Below are positions 1-6,670 of a stretch of DNA of 19,488 nt, piece after piece. Position numbers and translations under genes: made by a program. Source of the DNA: an uncultured Arthrobacter sp. (GTDB lineage Bacteria; Actinomycetota; Actinomycetes; Actinomycetales; Micrococcaceae). Below the pieces are notes generated by a model. The model did not search any database, was not told where the DNA came from, and was given only the letters and a program-made list of their open reading frames with translations. Position 1 is the first letter of the stretch; each line of letters opens with the position of its first letter. The DNA lies in contig CALMVY010000259.1 of NCBI GenBank assembly GCA_937873245.1, positions 1-19,488 on the forward strand, read 5' to 3'.

Positions 1-675
1 GCGTTCGCCAAGGCCAACGGTGTGAAGCCGGCTCTGTTCAGCTCCAACTCCGAGGGCGCCTGCCCCACCTGCAACGGTGCCGGCGTCATCTTCACCGAAC
101 TGGGCGTCATGGCCACCGTCGAGTCCACCTGCGAGGACTGCGAGGGCAAGAGGTTCCAGGCGTCAGTCCTGGAATACACGCTGGGCGGCCGCAACATCGC
201 CGAAGTGCTGGCAATGTCCATGACCGAGGCCGAGGATTACTTCGGTGCCGGCGAGGCGAAGACGCCGGCGGCGCACAAGATCCTGGACCGGCTGGTGGAC
301 GTCGGGCTTGGCTACCTCACCCTCGGCCAGCCGCTCACCACGCTGTCCGGCGGCGAGCGGCAGCGCGTCAAACTGGCCACCCAGATGGCGGAGAAGGGCG
401 ACGTCTACGTCCTCGACGAGCCCACCACCGGCCTGCACCTCGCCGATGTCCAGAACCTGCTGGGCCTGCTCGACCGCCTGGTGGAGTCCGGCAAGTCGGT
501 CATCGTGATCGAGCATCACCAAGCGGTCATGGCGCACGCCGACTGGCTCATCGACCTGGGGCCCGGCGCAGGGCACGACGGCGGGCGGGTTGTCTTCGAG
601 GGCACCCCGGCGGACCTGGTCGGGGCACGGTCAACCCTCACGGGCGAGCACCTCGCGGCCTACGTCGGCGGGTGA
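1..675 (+). CDS. UvrA-like ABC ATPase (excinuclease subunit A family), C-terminal part
   Basis: The reading frame is open from the first base, so the 5' end lies outside the window; 224 residues remain. Visible are a UvrA-type zinc-binding module (CPTC near residue 21 and CEDC near 44, each followed by a Gly-containing turn), the ABC signature LSGGERQR at about residue 115, Walker B VYVLDEPTTGLH at about 134 and the H-loop histidine in VIEHH near 168. This arrangement, a zinc module inserted before the signature, is specific to the UvrA family. Canonical UvrA recognises DNA lesions with UvrB. Shorter UvrA-like paralogues of about 750-800 residues are common in actinobacteria, some linked to drug resistance, and this could be one of those. 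The Walker A motif and the whole N-terminal half are missing, so paralogue and canonical UvrA cannot be separated. The family call is firm; the specific role is not. Confidence 0.9.
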   Translation, partial: AFAKANGVKPALFSSNSEGACPTCNGAGVIFTELGVMATVESTCEDCEGKRFQASVLEYTLGGRNIAEVLAMSMTEAEDYFGAGEAKTPAAHKILDRLVDVGLGYLTLGQPLTTLSGGERQRVKLATQMAEKGDVYVLDEPTTGLHLADVQNLLGLLDRLVESGKSVIVIEHHQAVMAHADWLIDLGPGAGHDGGRVVFEGTPADLVGARSTLTGEHLAAYVGG

Positions 676-1063
676 TGGGGCCGAGCCTTCAGATACTGGT
701 GTTCTCTGCGGAACCAGGCTCCGCGTCCCACGACCACGACGGGCTGCAGCTATTGGCTAACTGGGCGGACACGCACAGCGACGCAGGTAACGCGCTAACG
801 AACCCTGAAAACCACACCCTCCGCCGAGGCCAGGGCGATTAGGACCTAAGGCTCTAACGTTCCTGTTCCGACGGTCAAGACTAGAGGTAAGGGACCGCGT
901 CCTACGAGGTGCTCGAGCAGCTGTTGGGGGCCACCGGGCGTCCGCCGTAACTTCCGAGGAGAGCAATGCCCCGACTCCAGCCGCCAGTGGGCGAACACCC
1001 GGTCGTGACCAGGTTCCGGGAGAAGCGCGCCGGATCGCCCGGAGGCTCAAGGCTGCTCGCGAT
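676..1063. other. 388-base stretch without a convincing gene
   Basis: No tRNA, clear hairpin terminator or recognisable protein is seen. Two weak coding hints are present. One is a short open piece at 891-950 in frame 3, reading ASYEVLEQLLGATGRPP before a TAA, which looks like the tail of a protein but has a stop just upstream at 888. The other is a Shine-Dalgarno-like GAGGAG at 956-961 ahead of ATG 966. The frame of the downstream kinase is also open back to 809, without any ATG or GTG before 1064. The region may be a decayed gene or a frameshifted N-terminus of the kinase; this is inference. Confidence 0.5.
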
Positions 1064-1139
1064 GTGCCCTGGCCATGGTCGGGGCGGCACAGCGGCGTAC
1101 CTCACGCAGCTTCGCCGCGCCGACTGTACGTCGCTTTGA
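966..1139 (+). CDS. doubtful 57-codon ORF with a ribosome site
   Basis: ATG 966 is preceded by AGGAG at 957-961, four bases away, the best ribosome site between the UvrA-like gene and the kinase. The 57-residue product is rich in Arg, Gly and Pro, resembles no family I know and ends with TGA at 1137-1139. It overlaps the start of the kinase in a different frame. It could be a leader peptide, chance, or the true beginning of the kinase if a one-base frameshift lies between 966 and about 1139. Confidence 0.2.
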   Translation: MPRLQPPVGEHPVVTRFREKRAGSPGGSRLLAMCPGHGRGGTAAYLTQLRRADCTSL

Positions 1140-2281
1140 CTCCGTCGACCAGATCCGGCGCCGCTTGGGCCGGGGCGTTCGTCGTCGGGATGGTGCTCGC
1201 CCTGGGGGGTATCGCGGCCATTCGCGGTATCCGCCTCCTGCGACAACCGGAACCTCCGGGCCGCGCCGTTCCGCCGGCGGGCCATGCCGCCTTGATCGTG
1301 AACCCCCGCAGCGGCTGCGGTACGGCCGACCGCCTTGGTTTGGCCGAGGAATGTCGTGCCCGCGGCATTGAGGTGCTCATCCTCGAACCGGGACAGGACC
1401 TGGCCGGGCTGGCCGAGGCCGCGGTGGCCCGCGGCGCCGATGTGCTCGGCATGGCTGGCGGCGACGGTTCGCTTGGGCTGGTCGCGGAGGTGGCCGCCCG
1501 GCACGGTGTGCCCATGGTCGTGGTGCCCGCCGGCACCCGCAACCACCTGGCCATGGACCTTGGCCTGGACCGCGGCAATGTCATTGGGGCGCTCGACGCG
1601 TTCGGAGTGGCGGTGGAACGTCGCATCGACCTCGGGCAGGTCAACGGCCGGGTGTTCGTCAACAACGTCTCGCTCGGACTGTACGCGCAGATCGTCCGTT
1701 CCCCCGAGTACCGAGATGCCAAGGTGGACACCGCCCTGAGCATGCTGCCGAGCATGCTGGGGCCTGGGAGCCGGCCATTTGACCTGCGCTTCACCGGTCC
1801 CGCGGGAGAGCGGTACACCGCTGCGCACGTCGTCCAGGTCTCGAACAACCCGTACGGCCGCACGCCCGCCACCCTCGCCAACCGGCCGCGACTCGACGGC
1901 GGCCGCCTCGGGGTGATCGCCCTCAAGCTCCCGGACGATCCTGCAGAAGCGCAGCGCCAGTTGATCGCAGCCGGCGGGCGCCCGGAGAGGTTTCCCGGCT
2001 CCGTCGCCTGGGAGCCCTCGACGTTTGAGGTGGACTCCGGTGGGCCGATCGCCGTCGGCATCGACGGGGAGGCGCTCCGCCTGGCTGCCCCACTGCGGTT
2101 CACCATCCGGCCGGGCGCGCTGCGGATCCGCCTTCCCCGGACGGAACCCCGGAACTCACCGGCGGCCCGTCCGCGCCGGGCCCGCATGCGCTGGTCGGCC
2201 GTACCGATTGATTTCCGGGTGTTCCTTCTGCCTCACCAGGTGAGGGCTTTTTTCCGTCGCGACTTGATGGCCGAGGTCTGA
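1064..2281 (+). CDS. diacylglycerol kinase-family lipid kinase
   Basis: The 405-residue product carries the DAGK catalytic domain (the DgkB/YegS/sphingosine-kinase fold): a nucleotide-loop NPRSG near residue 79, GGDGS near 130 and the PAGTRNHLA block near 156, followed by a C-terminal beta-sandwich. Such enzymes phosphorylate diacylglycerol or related lipids with ATP at the membrane. One hydrophobic segment at about residues 33-55 could anchor it. The GTG start at 1064 has no good ribosome site and the first 30 residues look unlike the family. An in-frame ATG at 1190 would give 363 residues. The last 45 or so residues, after the expected end near RIRLPR, are Arg-rich and overlap the convergent zinc-ribbon gene by 49 bases. 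The domain call is safe; both termini are doubtful and the substrate is unknown. Confidence 0.8.
   Translation: MPWPWSGRHSGVPHAASPRRLYVALTPSTRSGAAWAGAFVVGMVLALGGIAAIRGIRLLRQPEPPGRAVPPAGHAALIVNPRSGCGTADRLGLAEECRARGIEVLILEPGQDLAGLAEAAVARGADVLGMAGGDGSLGLVAEVAARHGVPMVVVPAGTRNHLAMDLGLDRGNVIGALDAFGVAVERRIDLGQVNGRVFVNNVSLGLYAQIVRSPEYRDAKVDTALSMLPSMLGPGSRPFDLRFTGPAGERYTAAHVVQVSNNPYGRTPATLANRPRLDGGRLGVIALKLPDDPAEAQRQLIAAGGRPERFPGSVAWEPSTFEVDSGGPIAVGIDGEALRLAAPLRFTIRPGALRIRLPRTEPRNSPAARPRRARMRWSAVPIDFRVFLLPHQVRAFFRRDLMAEV
2231..2253 (+). terminator. possible rho-independent terminator inside the kinase 3' end
   Basis: CCTCACC (2231-2237) and GGTGAGG (2239-2245) are exact inverted repeats with a one-base centre, so about six pairs can form around a CAG loop. 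They are followed by GC and six T on the plus strand. The hairpin is short, and it lies 28 bases before the kinase stop codon and over the stop of the convergent zinc-ribbon gene. It may therefore be coincidental: on the other strand the T run encodes Lys-Lys. Confidence 0.35.
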
Positions 2282-2463
2282 CCACAGTTCGAACACGTGA
2301 TTTGGTAGGCCCTGGACGCGGTGAGGACCGGGATGAAAAACAGTGTGAACTTTGTAGCGCGTTCCTGCAGATGATGGTGGGCGAGCTGACGGCAGTACTG
2401 GCACGTCGCGGCCCGTCCGGGCCGGTCCCTAAGGACGGTCTTGAGGCCGAACAGGAGGAACAT
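2233..2463 (-). CDS. small zinc-ribbon protein
   Basis: The 76-residue protein starts MFLLFGLKTV and carries two CxxC pairs, CQYC at 21-24 and CSNC at 57-60, separated by a hydrophobic KFTLFFIPVL stretch. This is the layout of the short actinobacterial zinc-ribbon proteins of unknown role, where four cysteines would bind one zinc ion. ATG 2463 has AAAGG about seven bases upstream. The gene starts 28 bases after the TetR stop and is probably cotranscribed with it. Its 3' end overlaps the convergent lipid kinase. It is short enough to be missed because the same frame stays open far upstream inside the TetR gene. The zinc ribbon is clear; its partner, whether protein or nucleic acid, is unknown. 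Confidence 0.8.
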   Translation of the reverse strand: MFLLFGLKTVLRDRPGRAATCQYCRQLAHHHLQERATKFTLFFIPVLTASRAYQITCSNCGQTSAIKSRRKKALTW

Positions 2464-2491
2464 CGGTGGCGCCTTTCGAAGAGGTTGCGGA

Positions 2492-3187
2492 TTACGTTTC
2501 CGGCGATAGCCGGGCGGCGAGGCCTGAGAGAAGGATGGTGATTCCCTCGTCCAGTTCGGCCTTCCCGTCGTAGTCGGCGAGCACGGGTGCGAGGGTGCGG
2601 AGGCGGGGGAAGTCTTTCGGCGGCAGCCGATGAAGACCCAGCCGGAGGAGGGCCTCGTTTTCGTCGGGGTCGACAACAAACTCCTGCAGCTCGTTGAGGA
2701 TGTGCCCGTAGAGGTAGCCGTAGTAGGCGCGGTAGACGTGCAGGGCATCTGCAGGCGCGAACCCGGCCTCGATCAACAGGGACAGGATCTGTTCCAGCGG
2801 CCGCAGCGTCCCCAGCGGCCGCAGGCCCAGGGGAGTGGACAGGGGGCGGGTCACCAGGAGCGGCACAACGTTCGGGTGACGGAGTGCGAGCTCGCGCAGA
2901 TCGTGGGCAATGCGGCGAAGCTGTGCCTGCCAGTCGGGGTCATCGGGAAAGATGGCCAGTTCATTGAGGACCAGTTCGGAGACTCCGTCCAGCAGTGCGG
3001 CGCGGTTTTCCGCGTAGCGGTACAGGGCCATGGGATCCCGCCCGAGTTCCTGTCCCAGCCTGCGCATGGTGAGGGCGTCGAGTCCTTCCGAGTCCACCAA
3101 TGACAGCGCCGCGGAGAGGACAATCTCCCGGCTGAGCTTCTTTTTGCCGGGAGCCGCCGGCGGTACCGGATTCTCTTCGGGTGACAT
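2492..3187 (-). CDS. TetR/AcrR-family repressor
   Basis: The 231-residue protein has an N-terminal TetR helix-turn-helix: LSREIVLSAA from residue 18, then a recognition region at about 38-60 with LTMRRLGQELGRDPMALYRY. The rest is a helical ligand domain like that of tetracycline-repressor-type regulators (TetR_C_1). The ATG at 3187 has only a weak ribosome site. The gene is divergent from the 93-residue/HDO/CDGSH operon, with 237 bases between their starts, and palindromes at 3251-3281 fall in this gap. I infer autorepression and control of the redox operon by a small ligand that cannot be named from the sequence. The downstream zinc-ribbon gene is in the same transcription unit. Confidence 0.9.
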   Translation of the reverse strand: MSPEENPVPPAAPGKKKLSREIVLSAALSLVDSEGLDALTMRRLGQELGRDPMALYRYAENRAALLDGVSELVLNELAIFPDDPDWQAQLRRIAHDLRELALRHPNVVPLLVTRPLSTPLGLRPLGTLRPLEQILSLLIEAGFAPADALHVYRAYYGYLYGHILNELQEFVVDPDENEALLRLGLHRLPPKDFPRLRTLAPVLADYDGKAELDEGITILLSGLAARLSPET

Positions 3188-3250
3188 GGTGTTCCGTTCG
3201 GGTCGGTGCTGCAGGCCGCAACGAATCAGAAATACACAGGTTGCTTATTA

Positions 3251-3281
3251 TGTAGTCTACGCCTAGAGTCTACATTGTAGA
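3251..3281. promoter_or_regulatory. overlapping palindromes, likely TetR operator
   Basis: Two overlapping symmetric elements lie between the divergent TetR gene and the redox operon. At 3251-3274 the pattern is TGTAGnCT-n8-AGnCTACA. At 3269-3281 TCTACATTGTAGA is a perfect 13-base palindrome. The shared half-site is TGTAG/CTACA. A loose plus-strand promoter, TTGCTT at 3241 and TAGAGT at 3264 with a 17-base spacer, would be overlapped by the operator. The symmetry is directly visible; binding by the adjacent TetR protein is inference. Confidence 0.6.
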
Positions 3282-3424
3282 GACGTCTTTTCGGTCGGGT
3301 CCGTCTGGATAGCCCGCGGCGACTTTTCTACCCCGGGAGTGCCATAGCGCAGCCCGGGACAATGCTTCGGTGCTCCCGTGCAGGACCCTGAGGCTTTAGC
3401 TGCTGTAGCCACACGGCGGCACAC

Positions 3425-3706
3425 ATGCACCGACGAAACGAGCCACTCTTGGCAAATTCTCAGTACGACAAATTCCTGCAGGAAGCCACCACGCCTGATC
3501 CTGCATCCGACCACGCCCTGGGCCGGAGCCGCCTCTACGGCCTCTACATCAGCTGGTGCTTCCTTCACCAGGCCGCTCCCCGGCCCGAAGAGGCCTTCTG
3601 GGCGGCCATGAAAAAGAAGCAGATCCATCCCAAACGCACGGGCCTCCGCATGAAGGGCCCGGCCGCGGCGGACTACATCCTGGCCAGCTACCCGGGCCTG
3701 GTCTGA
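3425..3706 (+). CDS. small protein of unknown function, first gene of the HDO operon
   Basis: The 93-residue product has no domain I recognise. Its middle and C-terminal part (YGLYISWCFLHQ, then PEEAFWAAM, then GLRMKGPAAADYILASYP) looks like a compact, conserved, partly helical domain with a basic KKKQIHPKR loop, so it is probably a real protein. It ends four bases before the oxidase gene and is probably translated with it. ATG 3425 is the first start in the frame and has only a weak ribosome site. It has no signal peptide or membrane segment, so it is likely cytoplasmic. Nucleic-acid binding is possible given its basic patch, but that is a guess. Confidence 0.6.
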   Translation: MHRRNEPLLANSQYDKFLQEATTPDPASDHALGRSRLYGLYISWCFLHQAAPRPEEAFWAAMKKKQIHPKRTGLRMKGPAAADYILASYPGLV

Positions 3707-3710
3707 CCCG

Positions 3711-4772
3711 GTGACAGGCATGAACATCCCAGAACCACGGGGACCCATCAGCGCCGGAGTGAGTGCCCTCCTGACCGGGGACCCCGGGGCCGATCCGTCC
3801 GCCCTGGCGGCCCTGCACGCACTCGTCGCGGAGCGGGTGGCCGTGGTCGAGGATCTGATCGACGACGACGTGCAGCTCGCCTTGTTCTGCCTCTATGAGC
3901 TGCACTACGGCGGGCTGGCCGGCGTCGATGACCGCTGGGAATGGCACCCCGGACTGATCGGAATCCGGCATCTGCTGGAGGAACCCTTCGAGGCGTGGCT
4001 GCGCTCCGAGGCCAGCCCGGTTACGGCTTCCGTCCGGCGGCCGGATTCGAGGACCCCCGGCAGCGACGCCACCGCGGCCCTCCTGTTTGACCTGGCGGCC
4101 CGTGACAGCGGGCCCAGCGTCTCCCGGCACGTGGCGAAGAAGGCGACTGTCGAACAGCTCCGTGAATTCCTGGTCCACAAGTCGCTGTACCAGCTCAAGG
4201 AAGCGGACCCGCACACTTGGGCCATTCCGCGCCTGACCGGCCGGGCCAAGGCCGCCCTCGTCGAAATCCAAGCCGACGAGTACGGCGGCGGCCGCCCGGA
4301 GCGCATGCACAGTGCCTTGTTCGCCCGGACCATGAGGGGGCTGGGACTCAACGACAGCTACGGCGGCTACGTCGACGCGGTACCGGCCATCACGCTGGCC
4401 TCAGTGAACATGATGTCCCTATTCGGGTTGAACCGGCGGCTCCGCGGAGCCATCGCAGGGCATCTGGCGATGTACGAGATGACTTCCTCGCGCCCGAACC
4501 AGCTATACGGGAACGGATTCCGGCGTCTGGGTTTTGACGCGGCCGTCACCGGCTATTTCGACGAGCACGTCGAGGCGGACGCAGTCCACGAGCAGATAGC
4601 TGGCCGGGACCTTGCCGGGGGACTCGTGGAGGCAGAACCGGATCTCCTGGACGACGTTCTCTTCGGGGCGGCGGCGGTGTCCTGCATTGACGCGCGCTTC
4701 GCCGCCCACCTAATGGATACCTGGGAAAACGGCCGGTCTTCGCTGCGGTCGCCCGTACCCGCCACGACCTGA
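3711..4772 (+). CDS. haem-oxygenase-like dimetal oxidase (iron-containing redox enzyme family)
   Basis: The 353-residue protein matches the 'iron-containing redox enzyme' group of the haem-oxygenase-like fold (HDO type). Three metal-binding segments are visible: YELHYGG at 62-68, EIQADEYGGG at 185-194 and HVEADAVHE at 286-294. These supply Glu/His/Asp ligands for a two-iron site. Characterised HDO enzymes such as UndA and SznF activate oxygen for varied oxidations of small molecules; the substrate here is unknown. The protein looks soluble and all-helical. GTG 3711 lies four bases after the preceding stop; ATG 3720 in the same frame is an alternative. A CDGSH iron-sulfur protein follows 35 bases downstream and could supply electrons. 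The family is confident, the reaction is not. Confidence 0.85.
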   Translation: MTGMNIPEPRGPISAGVSALLTGDPGADPSALAALHALVAERVAVVEDLIDDDVQLALFCLYELHYGGLAGVDDRWEWHPGLIGIRHLLEEPFEAWLRSEASPVTASVRRPDSRTPGSDATAALLFDLAARDSGPSVSRHVAKKATVEQLREFLVHKSLYQLKEADPHTWAIPRLTGRAKAALVEIQADEYGGGRPERMHSALFARTMRGLGLNDSYGGYVDAVPAITLASVNMMSLFGLNRRLRGAIAGHLAMYEMTSSRPNQLYGNGFRRLGFDAAVTGYFDEHVEADAVHEQIAGRDLAGGLVEAEPDLLDDVLFGAAAVSCIDARFAAHLMDTWENGRSSLRSPVPATT

Positions 4773-4807
4773 CCTGCCCCCTCCCCACGCCGCGATCGGA
4801 AGTACTC

Positions 4808-5050
4808 GTGAACGAGATCCCCCTGAACCCCGCCAGCGCCTCGCTGGTCCTCTGCCCCGACGGCCCGATCCTGGTCCGCGGCGACTTCGACGTCGTCCTG
4901 CCCTCCGGGGAACCCGCGCCGAGACAGCGCAAAACCGTCGCCCTCTGCAGGTGCGGTGCCTCCGCCATCAAGCCGTACTGCGACGGAACGCACAAATTGA
5001 TCAAGTTCCGCACCGAACCCCCTGACATGCAGGGCCGCGGAAACAAATAA
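4808..5050 (+). CDS. CDGSH iron-sulfur domain protein
   Basis: The 80-residue protein carries the complete CDGSH signature: Cys47, Cys49, Ser52, Pro56, Cys58, Asp59, Gly60 and His62. The three cysteines and the histidine bind a [2Fe-2S] cluster that can transfer electrons or be redox-sensing. There is no membrane anchor, unlike mitochondrial mitoNEET. GTG 4808 has GGAAG five bases upstream. It follows the HDO oxidase by 35 bases, and such oxidase-CDGSH pairs recur in actinobacteria, which suggests it is the redox partner of the oxidase; this is inference. Two hairpins follow the stop codon directly. Confidence 0.92.
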   Translation: MNEIPLNPASASLVLCPDGPILVRGDFDVVLPSGEPAPRQRKTVALCRCGASAIKPYCDGTHKLIKFRTEPPDMQGRGNK

Positions 5051-5051
5051 G

Positions 5052-5138
5052 GGAAGTCTCCGCGCGAATCCTGGGGACTCAAGCGCAGAGACTTCCTGGC
5101 TCTCCAAGCTGGGGGGACTGGAGAGCCGCTTCCAGCTT
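5052..5138. other. tandem hairpins with potential pseudoknot
   Basis: Hairpin 1 pairs GGAAGTCTC (5052-5060) with GAGACTTCC (5088-5096), plus GCGC (5062-5065) with GCGC (5083-5086), around a 17-base loop. Hairpin 2 pairs GGCTCTCC (5098-5105) with GGAGAGCC (5120-5127). AAGCTGG (5106-5112), within loop 2, is complementary to CCAGCTT (5132-5138), giving an H-type pseudoknot layout. Both loops contain a G-run followed by GACT. No T-run follows, so a simple rho-independent terminator is unlikely. It may end or stabilise the operon transcript, or be part of a small RNA or a leader for the next gene. Confidence 0.55.
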
Positions 5139-5250
5139 ACTCGGTCCACGTTCGATCGCCGATTGGACGCTGCCGTCGAGCGGCGAGTACGGCGGGAGGC
5201 CCAACTCCGTCGTAGGCTGAATCTCGAACTTGACGGACGGGAGGCCTGAC

Positions 5251-5937
5251 GTGGCTGAGGCGACAGTGACCGGGGTGACGGTGGCCGAGGTGATGGCCGA
5301 ACTGGCCCGGCTCGAGGATCCGAAGGCTCGCGAGGTGAACGAGAGGCACGGTGACGATCACGGTGTGAATCTCAGCAAGCTGCGCGCGATCGCGAAGCGG
5401 CTGAAGACGCAGCAGGAGTTCGCGTGCCAGCTCTGGGAGACGGAAGACACCGCGGCGAGACTGCTGGCGATTCTGATCTGCCGCCCGAATGCGTTCGACC
5501 GGAACGAATTGGACGGCATGCTGCGCGCGGCGCGCGTACCGAAGGTACACGACTGGCTCGTGAATTACGTGGTGAAGAAGAACCCGCACTCCGAAGAGCT
5601 GCGCCTGGCCTGGCTCGCCGACCCGGATCCGGTGGTCGCGAGTGCCGGCTGGGCGCTGACCACGGAACGGGTGGCGAAGAACCCCGAGAGCCTCGACCTC
5701 ACAGGACTGCTCGATGTCATCGAGGCGGAAATGAAGGACGCCCCGGACCGGCTCCAGTGGGCGATGAACCACTGCCTGGCCCAGATCGGGATCGAGCACG
5801 CCGGGCACCGCGCCCGTGCACTCGCCATCGGTGAGCGACTGGCGGTGCTCAAGGACTACCCGACTCCCCCCGGCTGCACGTCCCCCTTCGCGCCCGCCTG
5901 GATCAGCGAAATGGTGCGCCGGCAGCACGACAAGTAG
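5251..5937 (+). CDS. AlkD-like DNA alkylation repair family protein
   Basis: The 228-residue protein is built of helical HEAT-like repeats and resembles the DNA alkylation repair (AlkD/AlkC-related) family, for example HGVNLSKLRAIAKRLK at about 37-52 and the ARLLAILICRP helix near 69. In AlkD this fold bends DNA and removes N3- and N7-alkylated purines. GTG 5251 was chosen because GGGAGG lies seven bases upstream; a TTG at 5230 is in frame but lacks a ribosome site. The stretch where AlkD has its WDxxD catalytic motif reads HDWLVN (100-105) here, so glycosylase activity is doubtful. It stands alone on the plus strand and converges with the following TetR gene, 16 bases between stops. Family likely, activity uncertain. 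Confidence 0.75.
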   Translation: MAEATVTGVTVAEVMAELARLEDPKAREVNERHGDDHGVNLSKLRAIAKRLKTQQEFACQLWETEDTAARLLAILICRPNAFDRNELDGMLRAARVPKVHDWLVNYVVKKNPHSEELRLAWLADPDPVVASAGWALTTERVAKNPESLDLTGLLDVIEAEMKDAPDRLQWAMNHCLAQIGIEHAGHRARALAIGERLAVLKDYPTPPGCTSPFAPAWISEMVRRQHDK

Positions 5938-5953
5938 TCAGATCCGCCCGCGG

Positions 5954-6637
5954 TCAGGTGTTGCGGGCGCCCGCAGCCTGCTGCAGTGACGTTGCGAGGC
6001 CGTCGAGGACCAGGTCCAGCCCGAACTCGAACTCCGCGCCGTAGTCGTAGCCGGGCTTCATTACGTGCTCGACCGAGAACTCGGCGAGGTGGGGGTAGTC
6101 CCCGGAGGAATAGTGGCGCATCATGCGCTCGGCAACCTCGGCCAGGGGCTCCGGGCCGTTGACGGGCAGGGTGGCCTCGGAGAGGGCGAACCCGTAAACG
6201 TAGGCGTCCATCACGGCGTAGGCGTGGGCGGTCATCTCCACCGAGAAGCCCGCCGCACGCAGGGTGCCAATGACGGCGTCGTGGTGTTTCAGCGTGGCCG
6301 GGCCGGGGCTTGTCCGCGTCTCCACGAGGCCGATTGCCCAGGGATGGCGCCGCATCGCCTCACGAGCGGAGGTGGCCCGCCGTCGCATCTCGGTGTGCCA
6401 GTCGCCGCCGATCGTCGGCAGGTCGATCTCGCTGAAGACGATGTCAACGATGCCGTCGAGAACCTCATCCTTGTTGGCCACGTGGTGGTAGATCGACATC
6501 GGCTTGACCTCGAGTGCTTCCGCGAGTGAGCGCATCGTCAAGGCTCCAATGCCGCCGGCGTCGGCAACCGCGACCGCGCCGCGCAACACCAGTTCCCGGC
6601 TGAGCCGGGAGCGGCTCGGGCTGGCTCCTGCAGGCAT
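5954..6637 (-). CDS. TetR/AcrR-family repressor
   Basis: The 227-residue protein has a TetR helix-turn-helix at about residues 12-55, with LSRELVLRGA and then LTMRSLAEALEVKPMSIYHHV. A helical domain of the tetracycline-repressor C-terminal type follows. ATG 6637 is preferred because GGAG lies six bases upstream; GTG 6649 in frame would add four residues but has a poorer site. The gene is divergent from the MDR oxidoreductase, and two identical palindromes lie between them. It probably represses both itself and the oxidoreductase and is released by a substrate or toxic compound, which cannot be identified here. It is distinct in sequence from the TetR at 2492-3187. Confidence 0.92.
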   Translation of the reverse strand: MPAGASPSRSRLSRELVLRGAVAVADAGGIGALTMRSLAEALEVKPMSIYHHVANKDEVLDGIVDIVFSEIDLPTIGGDWHTEMRRRATSAREAMRRHPWAIGLVETRTSPGPATLKHHDAVIGTLRAAGFSVEMTAHAYAVMDAYVYGFALSEATLPVNGPEPLAEVAERMMRHYSSGDYPHLAEFSVEHVMKPGYDYGAEFEFGLDLVLDGLATSLQQAAGARNT

Positions 6638-6670
6638 TTCACACTCCACTTTTCTTCAGGCCATAGACCG

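Noticed and set aside
676..965. Possible tRNA or small RNA in the gap after the UvrA-like gene
   Set aside because: No T-loop GTTCGA-type box, cloverleaf arms or terminator hairpin could be found by eye.
902..2187. Minus-strand open frames opposite the lipid kinase
   Set aside because: They overlap the DAGK catalytic motifs and encode Arg/Ser/Pro- or His-rich sequence without known domains.
3378..3611. Plus-strand frame starting GTG 3378, overlapping the 93-residue gene
   Set aside because: Its translation is Thr/Ser/Pro-rich and ends inside the 93-residue gene; the latter fits the operon spacing better.
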